A stretch of DNA of 64,000 bases, taken from NCBI GenBank assembly GCA_032690845.1, contig CM064426.1, positions 61,542,631 to 61,606,630 on the forward strand, given 5' to 3'. Below, piece after piece: positions 1 through 10,799 of this stretch; the first letter of the stretch is position 1, and the number at the start of each line of letters is the position of its first letter. The stretch comes from Eleusine coracana subsp. coracana (Eukaryota > Streptophyta > Magnoliopsida > Poales > Poaceae). Made by a program: the position numbers and the translations under genes. The notes below the pieces were generated by a model. That model had not been told where the DNA came from and made no database searches. It saw only the letters and a list, made by a program, of their open reading frames with translations.

Positions 1-612
1 CTACACCCAACAGAAGGATAAGAAGAGCAAGTGTCAAAACAACGGTGTACGAGTAGAAGCCATTGAGAAAGAGGACCAGGCAACCTCGTATTATGGGTAC
101 ATTGAGAAATTATGGGAACTAAACTACGGTGGAAATTTTACAGGTTCCCATATTTAAATGCAAATGGGTGAAGCACCCTAATGGCATCGAGGTCGATGGA
201 TATGGTTTCATAATTGTTGATCTTAACAATGTTGGTCATAAAGATGAGCCTTGGATACTTGCCAAGACCATGGAACTAGTGTTTTATGTACTTGATCTAA
301 AGGACGAAAAGAAATATATTGTTGTTCCAGGAAAACAAAGAATTATTGAAGTGGAGAATGTGGAGGATTGAGATAACTACAATCAATATGACGAGTTGCC
401 ATATTTTATAGATCTGAAAAATTTTAAAGTCTTAGAAGCAAAACTCTCCTTTACCGGCGGAATTCCCTCCATGCGCACCGATCACTGCCAAGGAAAAGTC
501 ATTCAAGGCTAACTCAAGCATTATGTAATTTTATTTTATTAAGTATATTTTATTATTCAAACCTTGTATTATGTTCGATATAATTTATGTTTATTTGAAT
601 ATAAAGAGTGCA
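1..612 (+). pseudogene. TNP2-type CACTA transposase C-terminal (DUF4216) fragment, copy 1
   Basis: This is a left-truncated copy of the C-terminal part of a CACTA (En/Spm) TNP2-like transposase; the window edge cuts it. The readable protein has the order typical of DUF4216: a YYGYIE(K/E)LWEL stretch, then FKCKWV, DLNNVGHKDEPW, and a VFYVLDLKDEK strand. One extra G in the ACAGGTTCCC stretch near position 145 shifts the frame, so the two parts lie in different frames. A TGA at about 369-371 then ends the second part. It is near-identical to 1528-2130, and the similarity runs about 90 bases past the end of the coding sequence. TNP2 proteins catalyse CACTA transposition, but this fragment lacks the catalytic region and cannot be active. 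The family call is confident; how far it extends upstream is unknown. Confidence 0.8.
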
Positions 613-1190
613 AGACAAATTTAAGATGCGATCAAAATTTTTTAAAAAATAAGAGTGCAAGAAAAAATAAGAGGACTAAAAATATCTGCACCCCTTAAAA
701 GCATGAGTGGGAACTTTTTTAACTTCACCTAGCTAATTACATCCAATTATCCTCTTAAGATAGTAATTAATTAAAATACACACCACTAATTATACACAGA
801 ACTTCAATTTTTACAAATCTAATGATCAGAAATTAGGTTAAAATCACTACGTTGCATCCAATAGCTCCAAATGTTCGGATCTCCCAACCCGCCCACCCTG
901 GAACGAAATCGTGTGCCGTCTTAGTACTAACGGCAAAGGTGTGCCGTTGCTTATCCGCACCGTTGTCCTCCGCTTCAACGATAGGATTTGCATCTTTGGA
1001 AGAGTTTGCCATTGCCATCGTATTGGGTCAGGCCTTCCCGGCCCACAAAAAGCCCGACAACGAATCATCGTTCCTGCTGTCATCATCATCACTGCTTCTT
1101 CCGTTCACCACAGTTTCAGAAACTAAAAAAACTCTGTTCCCATCCATATTGAGGTCAGTTCGATTGGCTTCTTGCGTTGACACATCGTGA
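613..1190. other. Spacer between the two TNP2 copies, no gene recognised
   Basis: The first 200 bases are AT-rich. Positions 840-1190 are more GC-rich and open in several frames on both strands. None of those frames shows a motif I recognise, and they overlap each other, so I do not call a gene. In transposase orientation this is where the preceding TNP2 region would be expected, so it may be diverged or unrelated filler. Confidence 0.4.
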
Positions 1191-2040
1191 GCTGAGGGTA
1201 GATTATCTGGAAAAGGTATGAAAGGACATAGATCATTCATTGACAGTGATTTCAAACGAGTGGACCAAGCACATTTCAGCGTATTGCAGCAGACACAGAT
1301 TGTGGGACCGTACTTTGAGAAACATTTGTTAGAGCTCCGCCAGAACAACAAGGATGCGATGGATAAATGGATCATAGATGAGCACAAGCGCTCACTCACA
1401 TCATGGTTTAGGTCCCTAAACCTTCCAAGTGGTGAGTCTGTGGAAGAGAAATTGTTGAGAAAGTTAGCTAACCGCTCAAGAAGAACCGTGGTTACCTTTC
1501 AGGCATACGACATCAATGGTTTTACCTTCTACACCCAACAAAAGGATAAAAAGAGCAAGTGTCAAAACAATGGTGTACGAGTAGAAGCCATTGACAAAGA
1601 GGACCAGGCAACCTCGTATTATGGGTACATTGAGGAATTATGGGAACTAGACTACGGTGGAAATTTTACAGGTTCCCATATTTAAATGCAAATGGGTGAA
1701 GCACCCTAATGGCGTCGAGGTGGATGAATATGGTTTCACAATTGTTGATCTTAACAATGTTGGTCACAAAGATGACCCTTGGATACTTGCCAAGACCGTG
1801 GAACAGGTGTTTTATGTACTTGATCCAAAGGACGAAAAGAAATACATTGTTGTTCTAGGTAAACAAAGAATCATTGGAGTGGAGAATGTGGAGGATCGAG
1901 ATGACTACAATCAATATGACGAGGTGCCATATTTCATAGATCCGAAAAATTTTAAAGTCTTGGAAGCAAGACTCTCCTTTGCTGGCGGAATGCCCTACAT
2001 GCGCACTGATCACTGCCAAGGAAAAGTCGTTCAAGGATAA
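1191..2040 (+). pseudogene. TNP2-type CACTA transposase C-terminal region (DUF4216), copy 2
   Basis: This is the longer copy of the TNP2 C-terminal region. The first part (1191-1684) contains the conserved RVDQAHFSVLQQ and IIDEHKRSLTSWF segments that precede DUF4216 in CACTA transposases, then the YYGYIEELWELDYGGNFT strand. A single inserted G near 1671-1672 shifts the frame, and the second part (1657-2040) continues with FKCKWVKHP, DLNNVGHKDDPW, VFYVLDPKDEK and a YMRTDHCQGKVV tail. The opening frame starts right after a TGA at 1188-1190, so the N-terminal and catalytic parts are missing. The same frameshift is present in copy 1, so the break is older than the duplication. It is a remnant of a CACTA element that is probably separate from the one starting near 2444. 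Confidence 0.82.
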
Positions 2041-2443
2041 ATCAAGCATCATGTAATTTTATTTTGTTAAGTACCTTTTATTATTTCAAGCTTGTATATG
2101 TTCTATGTAATTTATGCTTATTTGAATATAAATATTGTGTAACTTATTTTGTTAAGCATCATGTAGTTTGAAGTTTTAGGGGCTAAAAGGTAAATATTAG
2201 GACTAACTATAATTAATAAAAAGCATAGGGTTGTTTCTATAAAATTTTAGGACCTAACATTAATTTTTATTAGGTATAGGGGCCTAATTATAAAAAGGTA
2301 GGACTAAAACATAATTAATAATGAACTTAAGGGTTCTTTTGTAAAATTCTAAGGCTAATATATTATTTATAAAAAAATCAGGGGAATAAAATGAATAATA
2401 CAATTTTTGGAAAATGAATAACTTTATGTAAAAAAAAAATGAC
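2041..2443. other. AT-rich tail with degenerate LTR-like repeats
   Basis: The first 90 bases match the sequence after TNP2 copy 1. From about 2160 the sequence is a loose series of 'aggggctaa...gtaaaattc...aggactaa' blocks, the same style as the degenerate tandem blocks inside the solo LTR at 42600-43200 and (reversed) in the Tekay LTR at 50190-50420. It may be a fragment of such an LTR. No coding sequence is seen. Confidence 0.35.
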
Positions 2444-2582
2444 AACTTTGTAGCGGCGGCTCACAAAACCAACTGCCGCTATTCCTTTTTAGCGGCGGTT
2501 GGCTATGTGAACCGTCGCTAAAGTGGCCACCCCCATATAAGCAGGGTAGCGGCGGGGACCAAATCCTAACTTCCGACGCTAT
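2444..2582 (+). repeat. CACTA subterminal inverted repeats, left end
   Basis: There are three hairpin-like units, each opening with TAGCGGCGG and closing with a complement such as CTGCCGCTA, CCGTCGCTA or CCGACGCTA. The same unit is repeated at the other CACTA end (52375-52640). Subterminal repeats of this kind are transposase binding sites in CACTA elements. The first bases (CTTTGTAGCGGCGG) match the right-end sequence just inside its terminal repeat, but the CACTACAAC terminus itself is not present here. The left tip has therefore probably been lost. Confidence 0.8.
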
Positions 2583-3046
2583 TTTTTGATGCCGACAGGC
2601 TGCCCAACTTCCGCCTCCCCTCCTCTCCGAGCACCGCCGCCGACCACCGCTGCGCCCCTCGTCCTTCCTCGAGTGCCTCGACGGTCACCGCACGGGCCCC
2701 ATTGTCCTTCCCTGAGCACTGGCGCCGCAGGACCCCTCCTCGTCCCCGAGCGCCGCTGCCGCGGGCCCCCTCCTTGTCCCCGAGCACCGCAGCCGCTGGC
2801 CCCCTCCTCCGTCCTCAAGCGCATCGACGGTCGCCGTAGGCCCCCCTCCTCATCCCCGAGCGCCACCGCTGAGGGCCCCCTCCTCATCCCCGAGCGCCGC
2901 TGCCACGGCCCCCTCCTCCTCCCCGACGCCTCCGTGAGCGTCACCGCATGAGCTCTCCGAAGCCTCCCCAAACGCGCCGCGTCGTGCCCTCCTCCCCGAC
3001 GCCTCTGCACCAGGTGCGCCCGGCCCGTTCCCCTCTCCCTCTCCCC
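2583..3046. repeat. GC-rich leader of the CACTA element, first part
   Basis: The sequence is built from imperfect repeats around CCCCCTCCTC and CCCCGAGCGCCGC. All frames on both strands are open because of base composition, so the overlapping ORFs here are not taken as genes. It continues after the solo LTR at 6954. Confidence 0.6.
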
Positions 3047-6000
3047 TGTGACAACCCTACTCCAAAAAGTAGAGTATGTCGTACAGGATCGTCTCGGGAG
3101 ATGGTTAACGAAGTAACCATACACAACATTCACACATGAACATTCATCATTTACAACATTACATCACTTAAGTGCATAATATTACAAGTCCAGAGGTAAA
3201 ATATAATTAAGTTCAGATCTGAATACATATGTCCTTAGTACATATTACACAAATTTGCGGAAGCGGTGAAACGACAAAACACGATGTTTAGTCCTACGTG
3301 AACCATGCCGGCCCTATGGCGATGGCTCACTCATCCAGATTAGGAGAACTGGGGACCCATTCGATGGTCCAGTTCTGAGGCTCCTCGCCTTCCCACACAA
3401 CCTTATTACAACAATTACAATAGGTCGCTTGAGGAAAACCTGAAAAACAACATCAACGCAAAGCCTGAGTATCTAACATACTCCGCAAGACTTACCCGTC
3501 AAAAGGTTTACTAAAACCGACTCCTAGCATGCAGGGGGCTGACCGAGTTTATTTGATAGTTGCATAAAAAGCTCCTATTAGTTCTATGCTGCACTTTCAA
3601 TTTCCTTAAACAAGATTTTACTTTGCTTATCGTAGAACACAGCTACGGTGAGTTTAGCTAGCTGCTAAGACATGAATATAGCTAAAGAGCAATACATCAT
3701 AGCATTGTATATCCCTAGCATAAATAAATTTCAGAAACTTAACCACAACTTTACTACTTAACATATCATTGCCGCTGCTCGAACAAGAGGTACTCATAAC
3801 CGCGAGGGACGGCAATTCGAATTGATTTACATCCTGCAGGGAAAACCCAAATACACGACATACGCATCATTTAAGAACATGTATGGCCACCCTTCACAAG
3901 ATTGCTATAAAGTTGATCTGGGGCCATCGATCCCGAGTACACGTCCTCCCCGTGATACAGTACTTCGTATCTGAGGCTTAACCCATGCACTGTCCAGCGG
4001 TCCTCAAACCCGTGCATCCACCATGCTGTTCACATCACCTCTGGATCGATGAGTATGGCCGTCCAACAATACGGCGCCCAAGTTACTAGGTTTACCAATT
4101 CCTATATTAAAGGTATGCACTTGGTACAATTCAATACTTGTTCGCGGAGTTGCAACGATAGGTGCTCCATTTTTATCAAGTTCATCAACCAATTGAATCA
4201 TAGTTGAATCTATAACCTACCGTTGACTCCACTAGTTTAAGCATAGCATTTGCTAACGTAAAAGCTTACTAACATACTAATCATAGGTCAGTGCGAGAAT
4301 ATGCAAGTGTGTTTCATCCAAGTCCTACACTTAATGCACAATACAATATTCCTAACTTGTGATAAAGAAAAAGGACTCGAGTGATAAAATGGGTTATGCA
4401 CCGGGGCTTGCCTTGGGTGTGATCGTAGTTAGCGTCGTCACCAAAGTGCACTTCAGCTCCTTGCTGGTCCGGTGTGATCTCCTCGGTCTCAATCCCTATA
4501 TGGAATGGACATGCATTAATGCCAAGGAATACACAAGGTTTCATGGAGTTTTCTTAATTAAAGATGGAATGCATGGCATGACAATTCATGGCACTTCCTC
4601 CGCAAATAAAAATTTATGACTAATCACTTATTCCTGAATGTGTGCACACTGAAGTATGACATGGTAACTACTGAATTTTTGAAGGGGTCAAACTTCTAAT
4701 TACTAGAATGCAACTTTTACTTATCACAATCTTAGTGTAAGTCTACTTTAACATGAGCATGGCCTAGGTGTTGCTTAAATGACCTCACATGCTGAGGGGG
4801 ATATGACAATGTAGTACTTAGGGTCAAATTTCAGAAAGTTCATTTTTGAGCCACTTAGCTAAATTGACCATATGCACCACTAACACTAGGCATAACTAAT
4901 GGCACTTTGATTTCATAACTAGTTTTAGGTTCCTATGGGTAATTAAGAAATAAAGTATATAACTGAAATGAGAATTTCTACTTAAATGTGAAGTTGAGGT
5001 ATTTTCCATGGACTTTCAGAAATTAATTTATTCCTACTTTCATTAAATACACACATAAAGTAACATTTATATGAAGAAATTCCTAGTTTCTTAGCAAATG
5101 ATCAATTTCGACAGCAAATTTGTACATAGGTAACTTCAAATTTTTCATGGGATTTTTCATAAGTGTACAAGTGCATAAGGAACAGAAATTCCAAATTTCA
5201 TGAATAAATTCCTAGCCAATAATTTATATAAATTCAATTACTGAAAATGAGGATTATGCAATAATACTGAAAATATGCATAAAAATGGAAATGTTCTTTT
5301 GCAGAAAGTTTAAGGATGCCCTGAAATGCTTACTGAGCAAATTTCATGAATTTACCATTTACACATAATTACTTATGAATTTATTAAGTAAATTAGGGTT
5401 GTGACTTTGATGGATTAAATAAATTAATTTACTGAATAAACTTGGACTTGATCCTGTTTTTCTGGCAGAGCAAGATTTTAGGAGTTTAACAAAATTAATT
5501 TCACAATTTTTGGCCTTGTATTTCTCGAGATATTGAATTTTGAAGTTTATTCAAAGTTCATTGTTATTTACAGTTTTGCCACTGGGTTTAAATCCTATCA
5601 GACGCGTGTGCGCGAGCGGCGGCCGACGACGGCGAGCTCGGGCCTGCGGCTGATCGGCGGCACGGCGGGGGCTCACGTGCGACTCAGATGGTCTCCATGC
5701 CGAGGGGAGCTCGTGGAGGGGGTCGGAGGGGAGATGGTCTCACCGGAGGTGGCCGGCGACGACGCGCGGCGGCAGAGGCAACTCCGGCGAGGTCCATGTG
5801 ATGGTGCCGAGGGAGAGGGAGGCCGGGGTTCGGTCGAAGAGCTCCGCGGAGGCTTGGGGACGGTCGGCGTCGAGGAACTCGTCGAGGGGGAAGGCCGGAG
5901 GAGGGTTCTCGTCGGCGAGGGTGTCGGATCCCGGCGGCGACGACTCTGGCTTCGCAAATTCCGGCAAGGGCACTGCACAGGGGAGGAAGGGAGTCAGAGG

Positions 6001-6953
6001 GGAGTGGGGTAGGGTCCTTGTGCGTCGATTTGCAAAGAGAGAGTGGACGGAGAGCTTGCCTAGGCAAAGCTCTGGGCGGCGGCGACCATGGCGGGGAAGA
6101 ACAGAGCCTGCTCGGTTTTTCGCCGGGGAGAGGAAGGGGAAGTGAGTGCCGACGCTCGGGGGTGCTCGGGAGGGTGTGAGAGCTAGCTGCGAGTTGAGAG
6201 AGTGAGAGAAATGAGGCTGGTGTGCTGCTGCTGCCGCTGCTCCCCTTTTGACTCGGCCGGCGGAGCGATGGCCGAGAGCGGGTGAGAGAGGAAGAGAGAG
6301 GGAGGGAGGGTCGCGCTGTCGGCAGGGGAGTGGCGGCCGGCGGTGGGCGGCTTCAATTCCCGGCCGGTGGCACAGGGCGGCGAGTTGGCAGTGCAGTGGC
6401 TGGAGTGGGGCGACAGGAGAGCGGCAGTGGCGACCGTACCCGGGTACACCCGGTGTCGGGTTGGAATTGGCCAGAGGGAGAGAATTCTTGACCCGGTTTT
6501 GACTCAGAACTTGGACTCGGGTTTGATACAATTCGCCACGTTCCTGTGCTCCAAACTGGACACCAATTTTTGTGTGGGTTCAGTGAAACGTGTGCTCCAA
6601 CTTTGCTTTTGGGTGCACCTGCTAGTTTTGCTTTGATAAATTAGGAAAATTCTAAACCCGAAATACACTCTTCTGACTTTAGGGGAATTTTTAAGGGTAT
6701 TAAATGGTTACCAAAAATTCTGGAAAAATTCTCAAAATTCTATTTTTGTATTGCCATTCTTAATATGAAAAAATATTGGGGTACTTCCATGGGTTTTGGT
6801 AATGTTTGTGAATGACCCCTTTTTGAATATCATGGACTTAATTAAGTAGGTTTCCTCTTTTTATTCTTTGGCACATGGATTAATTATACTCTTGCTTAGC
6901 CCTTAATTGATGTTAGGTTTTGTTAACCTCATTTTTTGACATGGGATGTCACA
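3047..6953 (-). mobile_element. Solo LTR of a long-LTR gypsy element (Tekay-like), TSD TCCCC
   Basis: The element starts TGTGACAACCC and ends GGGATGTCACA, so the ends are inverted TG...CA with short terminal complementarity. It is flanked by a perfect 5-bp duplication TCCCC (3042-3046 and 6954-6958), and the CACTA GC-rich repeat resumes directly after it. It is 3.9 kb long and has no gag or pol, which fits a solo LTR left by recombination between two LTRs. Orientation is inferred from the GC-rich block at 5580-6500. In the better-defined LTRs of this window such a block lies in the first third, which makes this copy minus. Overlapping ORFs at 5533-6636 are composition artefacts. Confidence 0.78.
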
Positions 6954-7150
6954 TCCCCCTCCTCCCGAGCTTCGTCGCTGCTAGCACGGGCCCCCTCCTC
7001 CCCAAGCTCTACGCGTGCCTCCCTCCTTCTCTGAGTGCCGCCACATTGACGGCTGCCCTCCTCCCCGAGCTTCGCTGCCGTAGGCACGGGCCCCCTCCTC
7101 CCCGAGCTCCATCGCCGGAGGCACGAGCCCCCTCCTCTGACGACCTCTGC
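6954..7150. repeat. GC-rich leader of the CACTA element, second part
   Basis: This continues the CCCCCTCCTCCCCGAGC repeat seen before 3046, separated from it only by the solo LTR and its target duplication. It has no supported reading frame. Confidence 0.6.
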
Positions 7151-7254
7151 CTTCTCTCTAGTAAGAGCAACACCCTCCTCTTCCTCCCCTCTCCCCTCCT
7201 CTTTGATGCCCTCCTAGCTCACTATTTTTCATAGATGCTACCTATATATGTTAA

Positions 7255-7470
7255 ATGATTACTATGATCTTGTGCTCTTGTGCTCACGTGCTCTGTGCTC
7301 TTGTGCTCTGTGCTTGATGCTACCTTGTTCTAGTGTGCTCTTGTGCTCTATGCTGCGATATGTCTTTGCTTCTATATTAGATTCTCACTGTGCTCTAACA
7401 TGATATCAGTCACCCCTTATGCTCTTGTGCTCATGTGCTGTGTGCTCTAACTGATAACATGATATCAGTA
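7255..7470. repeat. Low-complexity TGCTCTTGTGCTC repeats
   Basis: Short imperfect copies of TGCTCTTGTGCTC and CTCTGTGCT recur here, in the non-coding leader or intron of the CACTA element. Confidence 0.55.
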
Positions 7471-7739
7471 ATAAATCTAAGAAATAGCCTAGTATGAACT
7501 GTTAGCAATTGATTTGATCCACATTTTGCTTGGATTATAAACTGTTAGCAATTGACCTGATCCACATTGATTGCTTCTGCTCTGTATCTATGAAACTGGA
7601 TTTCTATAGAATGTATAGTATCATATGCTCACTGTCATGCTCACTATGCTCACTTGTTGTTATACATGTAGTTTACTTGCTGCCATATATGCCATTTTTT
7701 TTGCATTGGGACTAAATAGTAGCATCTGAAAATGCTTAC

Positions 7740-7980
7740 TGTTTGCTGCCATATGTCTTTGCTGCCATATATTTATTTTTCTGCCATCTAATTATTTTTC
7801 TACCATCTAATGTGTGCTATATGCTATATGCTTGTTGCCATATGCCATATTTCATGCTTGCTGTTATATGCCATTTCTGCCATCTAATGTGTGCTATATG
7901 CTTGCTGCCATATGCCATACTTCATGCTTGCTGCCATATGCTATATGCTTGCTGCTATATTTCATGCTTGTGTGCTATAT
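7740..7980. repeat. Low-complexity TGCTTGCTGCCATATGCC repeats
   Basis: Imperfect tandem copies of a roughly 20-35 base unit with GCTGCCATATGC and CATGCTTGCTG. The Cys/Met/Tyr-rich ORFs across it (7743-8203) only reflect the repeat and are not called. Confidence 0.6.
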
Positions 7981-8098
7981 AAAAAGTATGGAGAGAATGC
8001 TTGTGTGCACGAGGTGCACACAAGCATTCTCTCTAGGCTTTTTATTCAGTAAATTACATATAAAAAGTCTGGAGAGAGTGCTTGTGTGTACAAGATGC
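7981..8098. repeat. Perfect 20-bp inverted repeat (hairpin) plus a decayed direct copy
   Basis: Bases 7991-8010 and 8014-8033 are exact reverse complements separated only by GAG. Outside them AAAAAG (7981-7986) pairs with CTTTTT (8038-8043). A second AAAAAGTCTGGAGAGAGTGC copy of the left arm follows at about 8061-8098 with changes. The transcript would fold into a strong stem-loop. It lies upstream of the CACTA transposase_24 gene. No function is known to me. Confidence 0.75.
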
Positions 8099-8186
8099 CA
8101 TAGTTTCTCTGTACTTATTATTTACTTGTGGCCATATATATGCCATATTACTTACTTCCCTATAGTCTCTCTAACTTATTATTTAC

Positions 8187-8371
8187 TTCTATTCTTCTCC
8201 TAGTCTCTCTGTACTACTTATCTATTCTTCGTAGGCGATCGATGCTCAATGATGAAAGGGGGCTAAGTGAGGCTAGTGTGGCGACATGGACCATATCCTA
8301 GGATATTGGATACATGCTGCTGTACAGGTCAAGGATCTTAGAGTGTTGGAAGGCCGTTGATTCGGCAACCC
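8187..8371 (+). repeat. Copy 1 of a roughly 210-bp tandem duplication in the CACTA leader
   Basis: This stretch matches 28766-28955 with scattered differences. The copia element inserted near the end of this first copy; the rest of the copy follows the element at 28739-28765. The undisturbed second copy shows what the site looked like before insertion. Confidence 0.75.
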
Positions 8372-8839
8372 TGTAAGGTTCATGACCATTGAGGTCACCC
8401 CAAGGTATGATTGTTTTGGTCATGAATAACAAACATGAAATGTGACTAATGTCTACACAAGTGTTGTGCGTGTAGGAAACCTTATCTATCTTATGATGAT
8501 CATTGATGGTTGCCTTGGCGATTGATGACAATGACAGCAAGCATGGAGGCTTGTGAGCTTGATGGAGTCCAAGGGTTGATGGAGATGGATCAAAGCTGAG
8601 GACAAGCTATGGAGCAAGTGTTGGGAACACTTGTCCAGTTGTTAGGGCTTTGAGTCCATAGGAAAAACTGGACTATCAAGGACGTCTAGGTCAATCTCTT
8701 AGGTCATGTCTAGTCGGTGATGTGCATGGATGCTCGGTGAAATCACAGGCACTAGGTGACAGTGGAGAAGCCAAGGAGCTGTTGGAAGAAGCCGGGAAAC
8801 AAAGTCAAGAGGAGACGAGGAGTTTCAGCTTCTGTAGGT

Positions 8840-9410
8840 AAAGACCGGACAAAGAGGTCTTGGAGGCCGGACGGTCCGGTGATCAGAGGGAAATTCTCTA
8901 TAGAGAAGATGTTGGACGCGAGGAATTCTATTGGTAGAGGAACCATAGAGACCGGATAGTCTGGTGTGCAGTACAAATAGTCCGATCTGTATGGAGAAGG
9001 TTCGGACAGAAGAGGAAGCATTGACAATGTCTTTGTTTGGAGAAAGGAGAGAAGAGACCGGATAGTCCGGTGTGAAGACCGGACTATACAATCATTACAG
9101 GAGGTGACAGAATAGAGGAGAAGTTGGCTGCAAGGAAATCTGTTGGAGCAGAATTGTAAAGACAGGACTGTACGGTCTGATTGTACGGTCTATAAACCGG
9201 ACTACATGGTCTGTGGGAAGAAATTCTGGACAGACGAGGAAGTGCCTGCAACGGCTCTGGAGCTATGAAGACCGGACTGTACGGTCTATAGACCGGACTA
9301 TCTGGTCAGTACGAAGGAAATAGCGGACATAGAGCAGCGACTCTGGAGGAGCCGTCCGGTGGAGACCGGACTGTCCGGTCTGGACAGTGACCGGACTGTC
9401 CGGTCATACA
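8840..9410. repeat. Array of GACCGGAC/GTCCGGTC palindromic motifs in the copia LTR U3
   Basis: At least ten imperfect copies of GACCGGACTGTACGGTC or GACCGGACTGTCCGGTC recur over about 570 bases, upstream of the TATA box. Each motif is nearly self-complementary. The matching arrays in the other two LTR copies are at 26890-27420 and 48210-48540. The position upstream of the promoter suggests binding sites, but no factor can be named. Confidence 0.7.
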
Positions 9411-9459
9411 TCTAGAGAGGCTGTTTCGAGGAGCAATGGCTAGTTTGAGGTTGGAGGCC

Positions 9460-9467
9460 TATATAAA
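9460..9467 (+). promoter_or_regulatory. TATA box of the copia 5' LTR
   Basis: TATATAAA in the context GGAGGCCTATATAAACTCG. It is conserved at 27469-27476 in the 3' LTR and, as TATATAA, at 48594 in the solo LTR. Transcription would start about 30 bases downstream. Confidence 0.6.
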
Positions 9468-10330
9468 CTCGTTGTTGGGGTCTTGGAGACTGCTTTTGGC
9501 CATGGGGATTGCTGGGAGCATCTATGGGGAGACAAAGGGCCAAGAGGAGAGCACTAGGAGACGATATTGGATATCTTATGAGTGCTAGTGAGAGCAACAT
9601 GAGCATTGATGCACATCTAAGGCTAGGGTGTCCTTGAGGGTGTGATCTAGGTTGTTACTCTTGGTCTATGGTGAGACCTAGACTGGTTAGGTGTCGGTGA
9701 TCGAGCCTATCATGATTGGTTGTGAAGGCTGTCACAAGTTTGTACACGGTTTGAGCCCGCTGTTGGAAGGGACATCAATAGTGAGCGCCCGTGCCGGCTC
9801 AGGGAGTTTGCCAAGTTCTCGAGAGGGGCAAGCTTGTGCTTTGTGCAGCACTGACGCACACCATGTCTTCACTTGAGGAGTGATTGTGGGTTTGTGGGCG
9901 AGAACTCCACTTGGTGGCGGGAGGGTCCGGGACTCCGGCGGGAGTGGTCCAACGAGGAGTAGGGGAAGGCGTCATCCTTCCGAGACCTCGGGAAAAAATC
10001 ATGAGCCATCTCTTACTCTACTCATTACTATGATGCTTTACTCTCCGCATTTAGATACCATGCTATTCATGCTTGTGTGCTTACTTTGCTCTAGTTGACT
10101 ACCTTGTAGACTTGCATGAATTGGCTCCTTTACTTGCTAGTAGTGCTTAGCCTTCATACTTGATCACTAGCATGAATAGGAGTTGCTTTGGCTTGATTGA
10201 TCACCCTATTATGTATTGTGCTACTCCTACTTTGTATTCTTTCTATATGCTTGTTGATCTAGTAGCTTTGCTTGAGTAGAACTCCTTGCTAGCTAGTTGT
10301 TTGCTTCCGCGTATCTTTGGTAACTAGCTT

Positions 10331-10650
10331 GCATAAGAGTTGTATTGCCTTTGTGTGATCCACTAGCATGCTTAGCTTGTTGTTCATTCCATAGGACTAT
10401 TATCTTGCTAGTGTGATCACCACTAGAATTGCATAGGAGTTGTATTGCCTTTGTGTGATCCACTAGTATGCTTAGCTTGTTGTTCCTTCTATAGTACTAT
10501 TATCTTGCTAGTGTGATCACCACTAGGATTGCATAGGAGTTGTATTGCCTTTGTGTGATCCACTAGTATGCTTAGGTTGTTGTTCCTTTCATAGGTTCAT
10601 TATCTTGCTAGTGTGATCACCACTAGGATTGTGTAGGAGTTGTTTTGAGT
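10331..10650 (+). repeat. 100-bp tandem repeat, three units (copia 5' LTR)
   Basis: Units start at 10331, 10431 and 10531, each opening GCATA(A/G)GAGTTGTATTGCC, and a partial fourth starts at 10631. The spacing is exactly 100 bases. The same triplet is present in the 3' LTR, but the solo LTR at 47751-49552 has only about one unit. Confidence 0.85.
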
Positions 10651-10732
10651 GGTTGATTTTAGGAATTAGCGAATTTGGTACATAGTGCGAGTTCCCGATT
10701 CACCCCCCCTCCCGGTCACTCGGTCCTTTCAA

Positions 10733-10746
10733 GTGGTATTAGAGCC
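10733..10746 (+). other. Copia primer binding site (initiator tRNA-Met)
   Basis: GTGGTATTAGAGCCAAG follows the LTR end by one base and matches the usual TGGTATCAGAGC site with one change. It would prime minus-strand DNA synthesis. Confidence 0.75.
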
Positions 10747-10799
10747 AAGTTCTCATCATAAGGCTTAACCACCTTGAGTAGTGACCGCATTGAGTTGGG

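Larger units (their letters stand above)
8372..10731 (+). repeat. Copia 5' LTR
   Basis: The LTR begins TGTAAGGTTC and ends CGGTCCTTTCA. It is closely similar to 26426-28738 and to the solo LTR at 47751-49552. It contains an array of CCGGAC/GTCCGG palindromes in the upstream part, a TATA box at 9460 and three 100-bp tandem units near the end. Confidence 0.9.

Noticed and set aside
2400..2450. Left CACTA terminal repeat
   Set aside because: I looked for CACTACAA at the outer edge of the subterminal repeats and did not find it. The left limit is therefore set at the first matching subterminal base.
2579..3133. Long overlapping ORFs on both strands in the GC-rich leader
   Set aside because: All frames are open because the sequence is a GC-rich simple repeat. 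The predicted proteins are Arg/Pro/Gly-rich without motifs.
5533..6636. ORFs up to 263 residues inside the solo LTR
   Set aside because: They overlap each other on both strands, are composition-driven and match no domain; the region is the GC-rich part of an LTR.
7743..8203. Cys/Met/Tyr-rich ORFs that might look like small secreted peptides
   Set aside because: They are translations of the GCTGCCATATGC simple repeat and run into the hairpin.
10331..10650. 100-bp tandem repeat as centromeric satellite
   Set aside because: It has only three units, inside an LTR, and repeats identically in the partner LTR.
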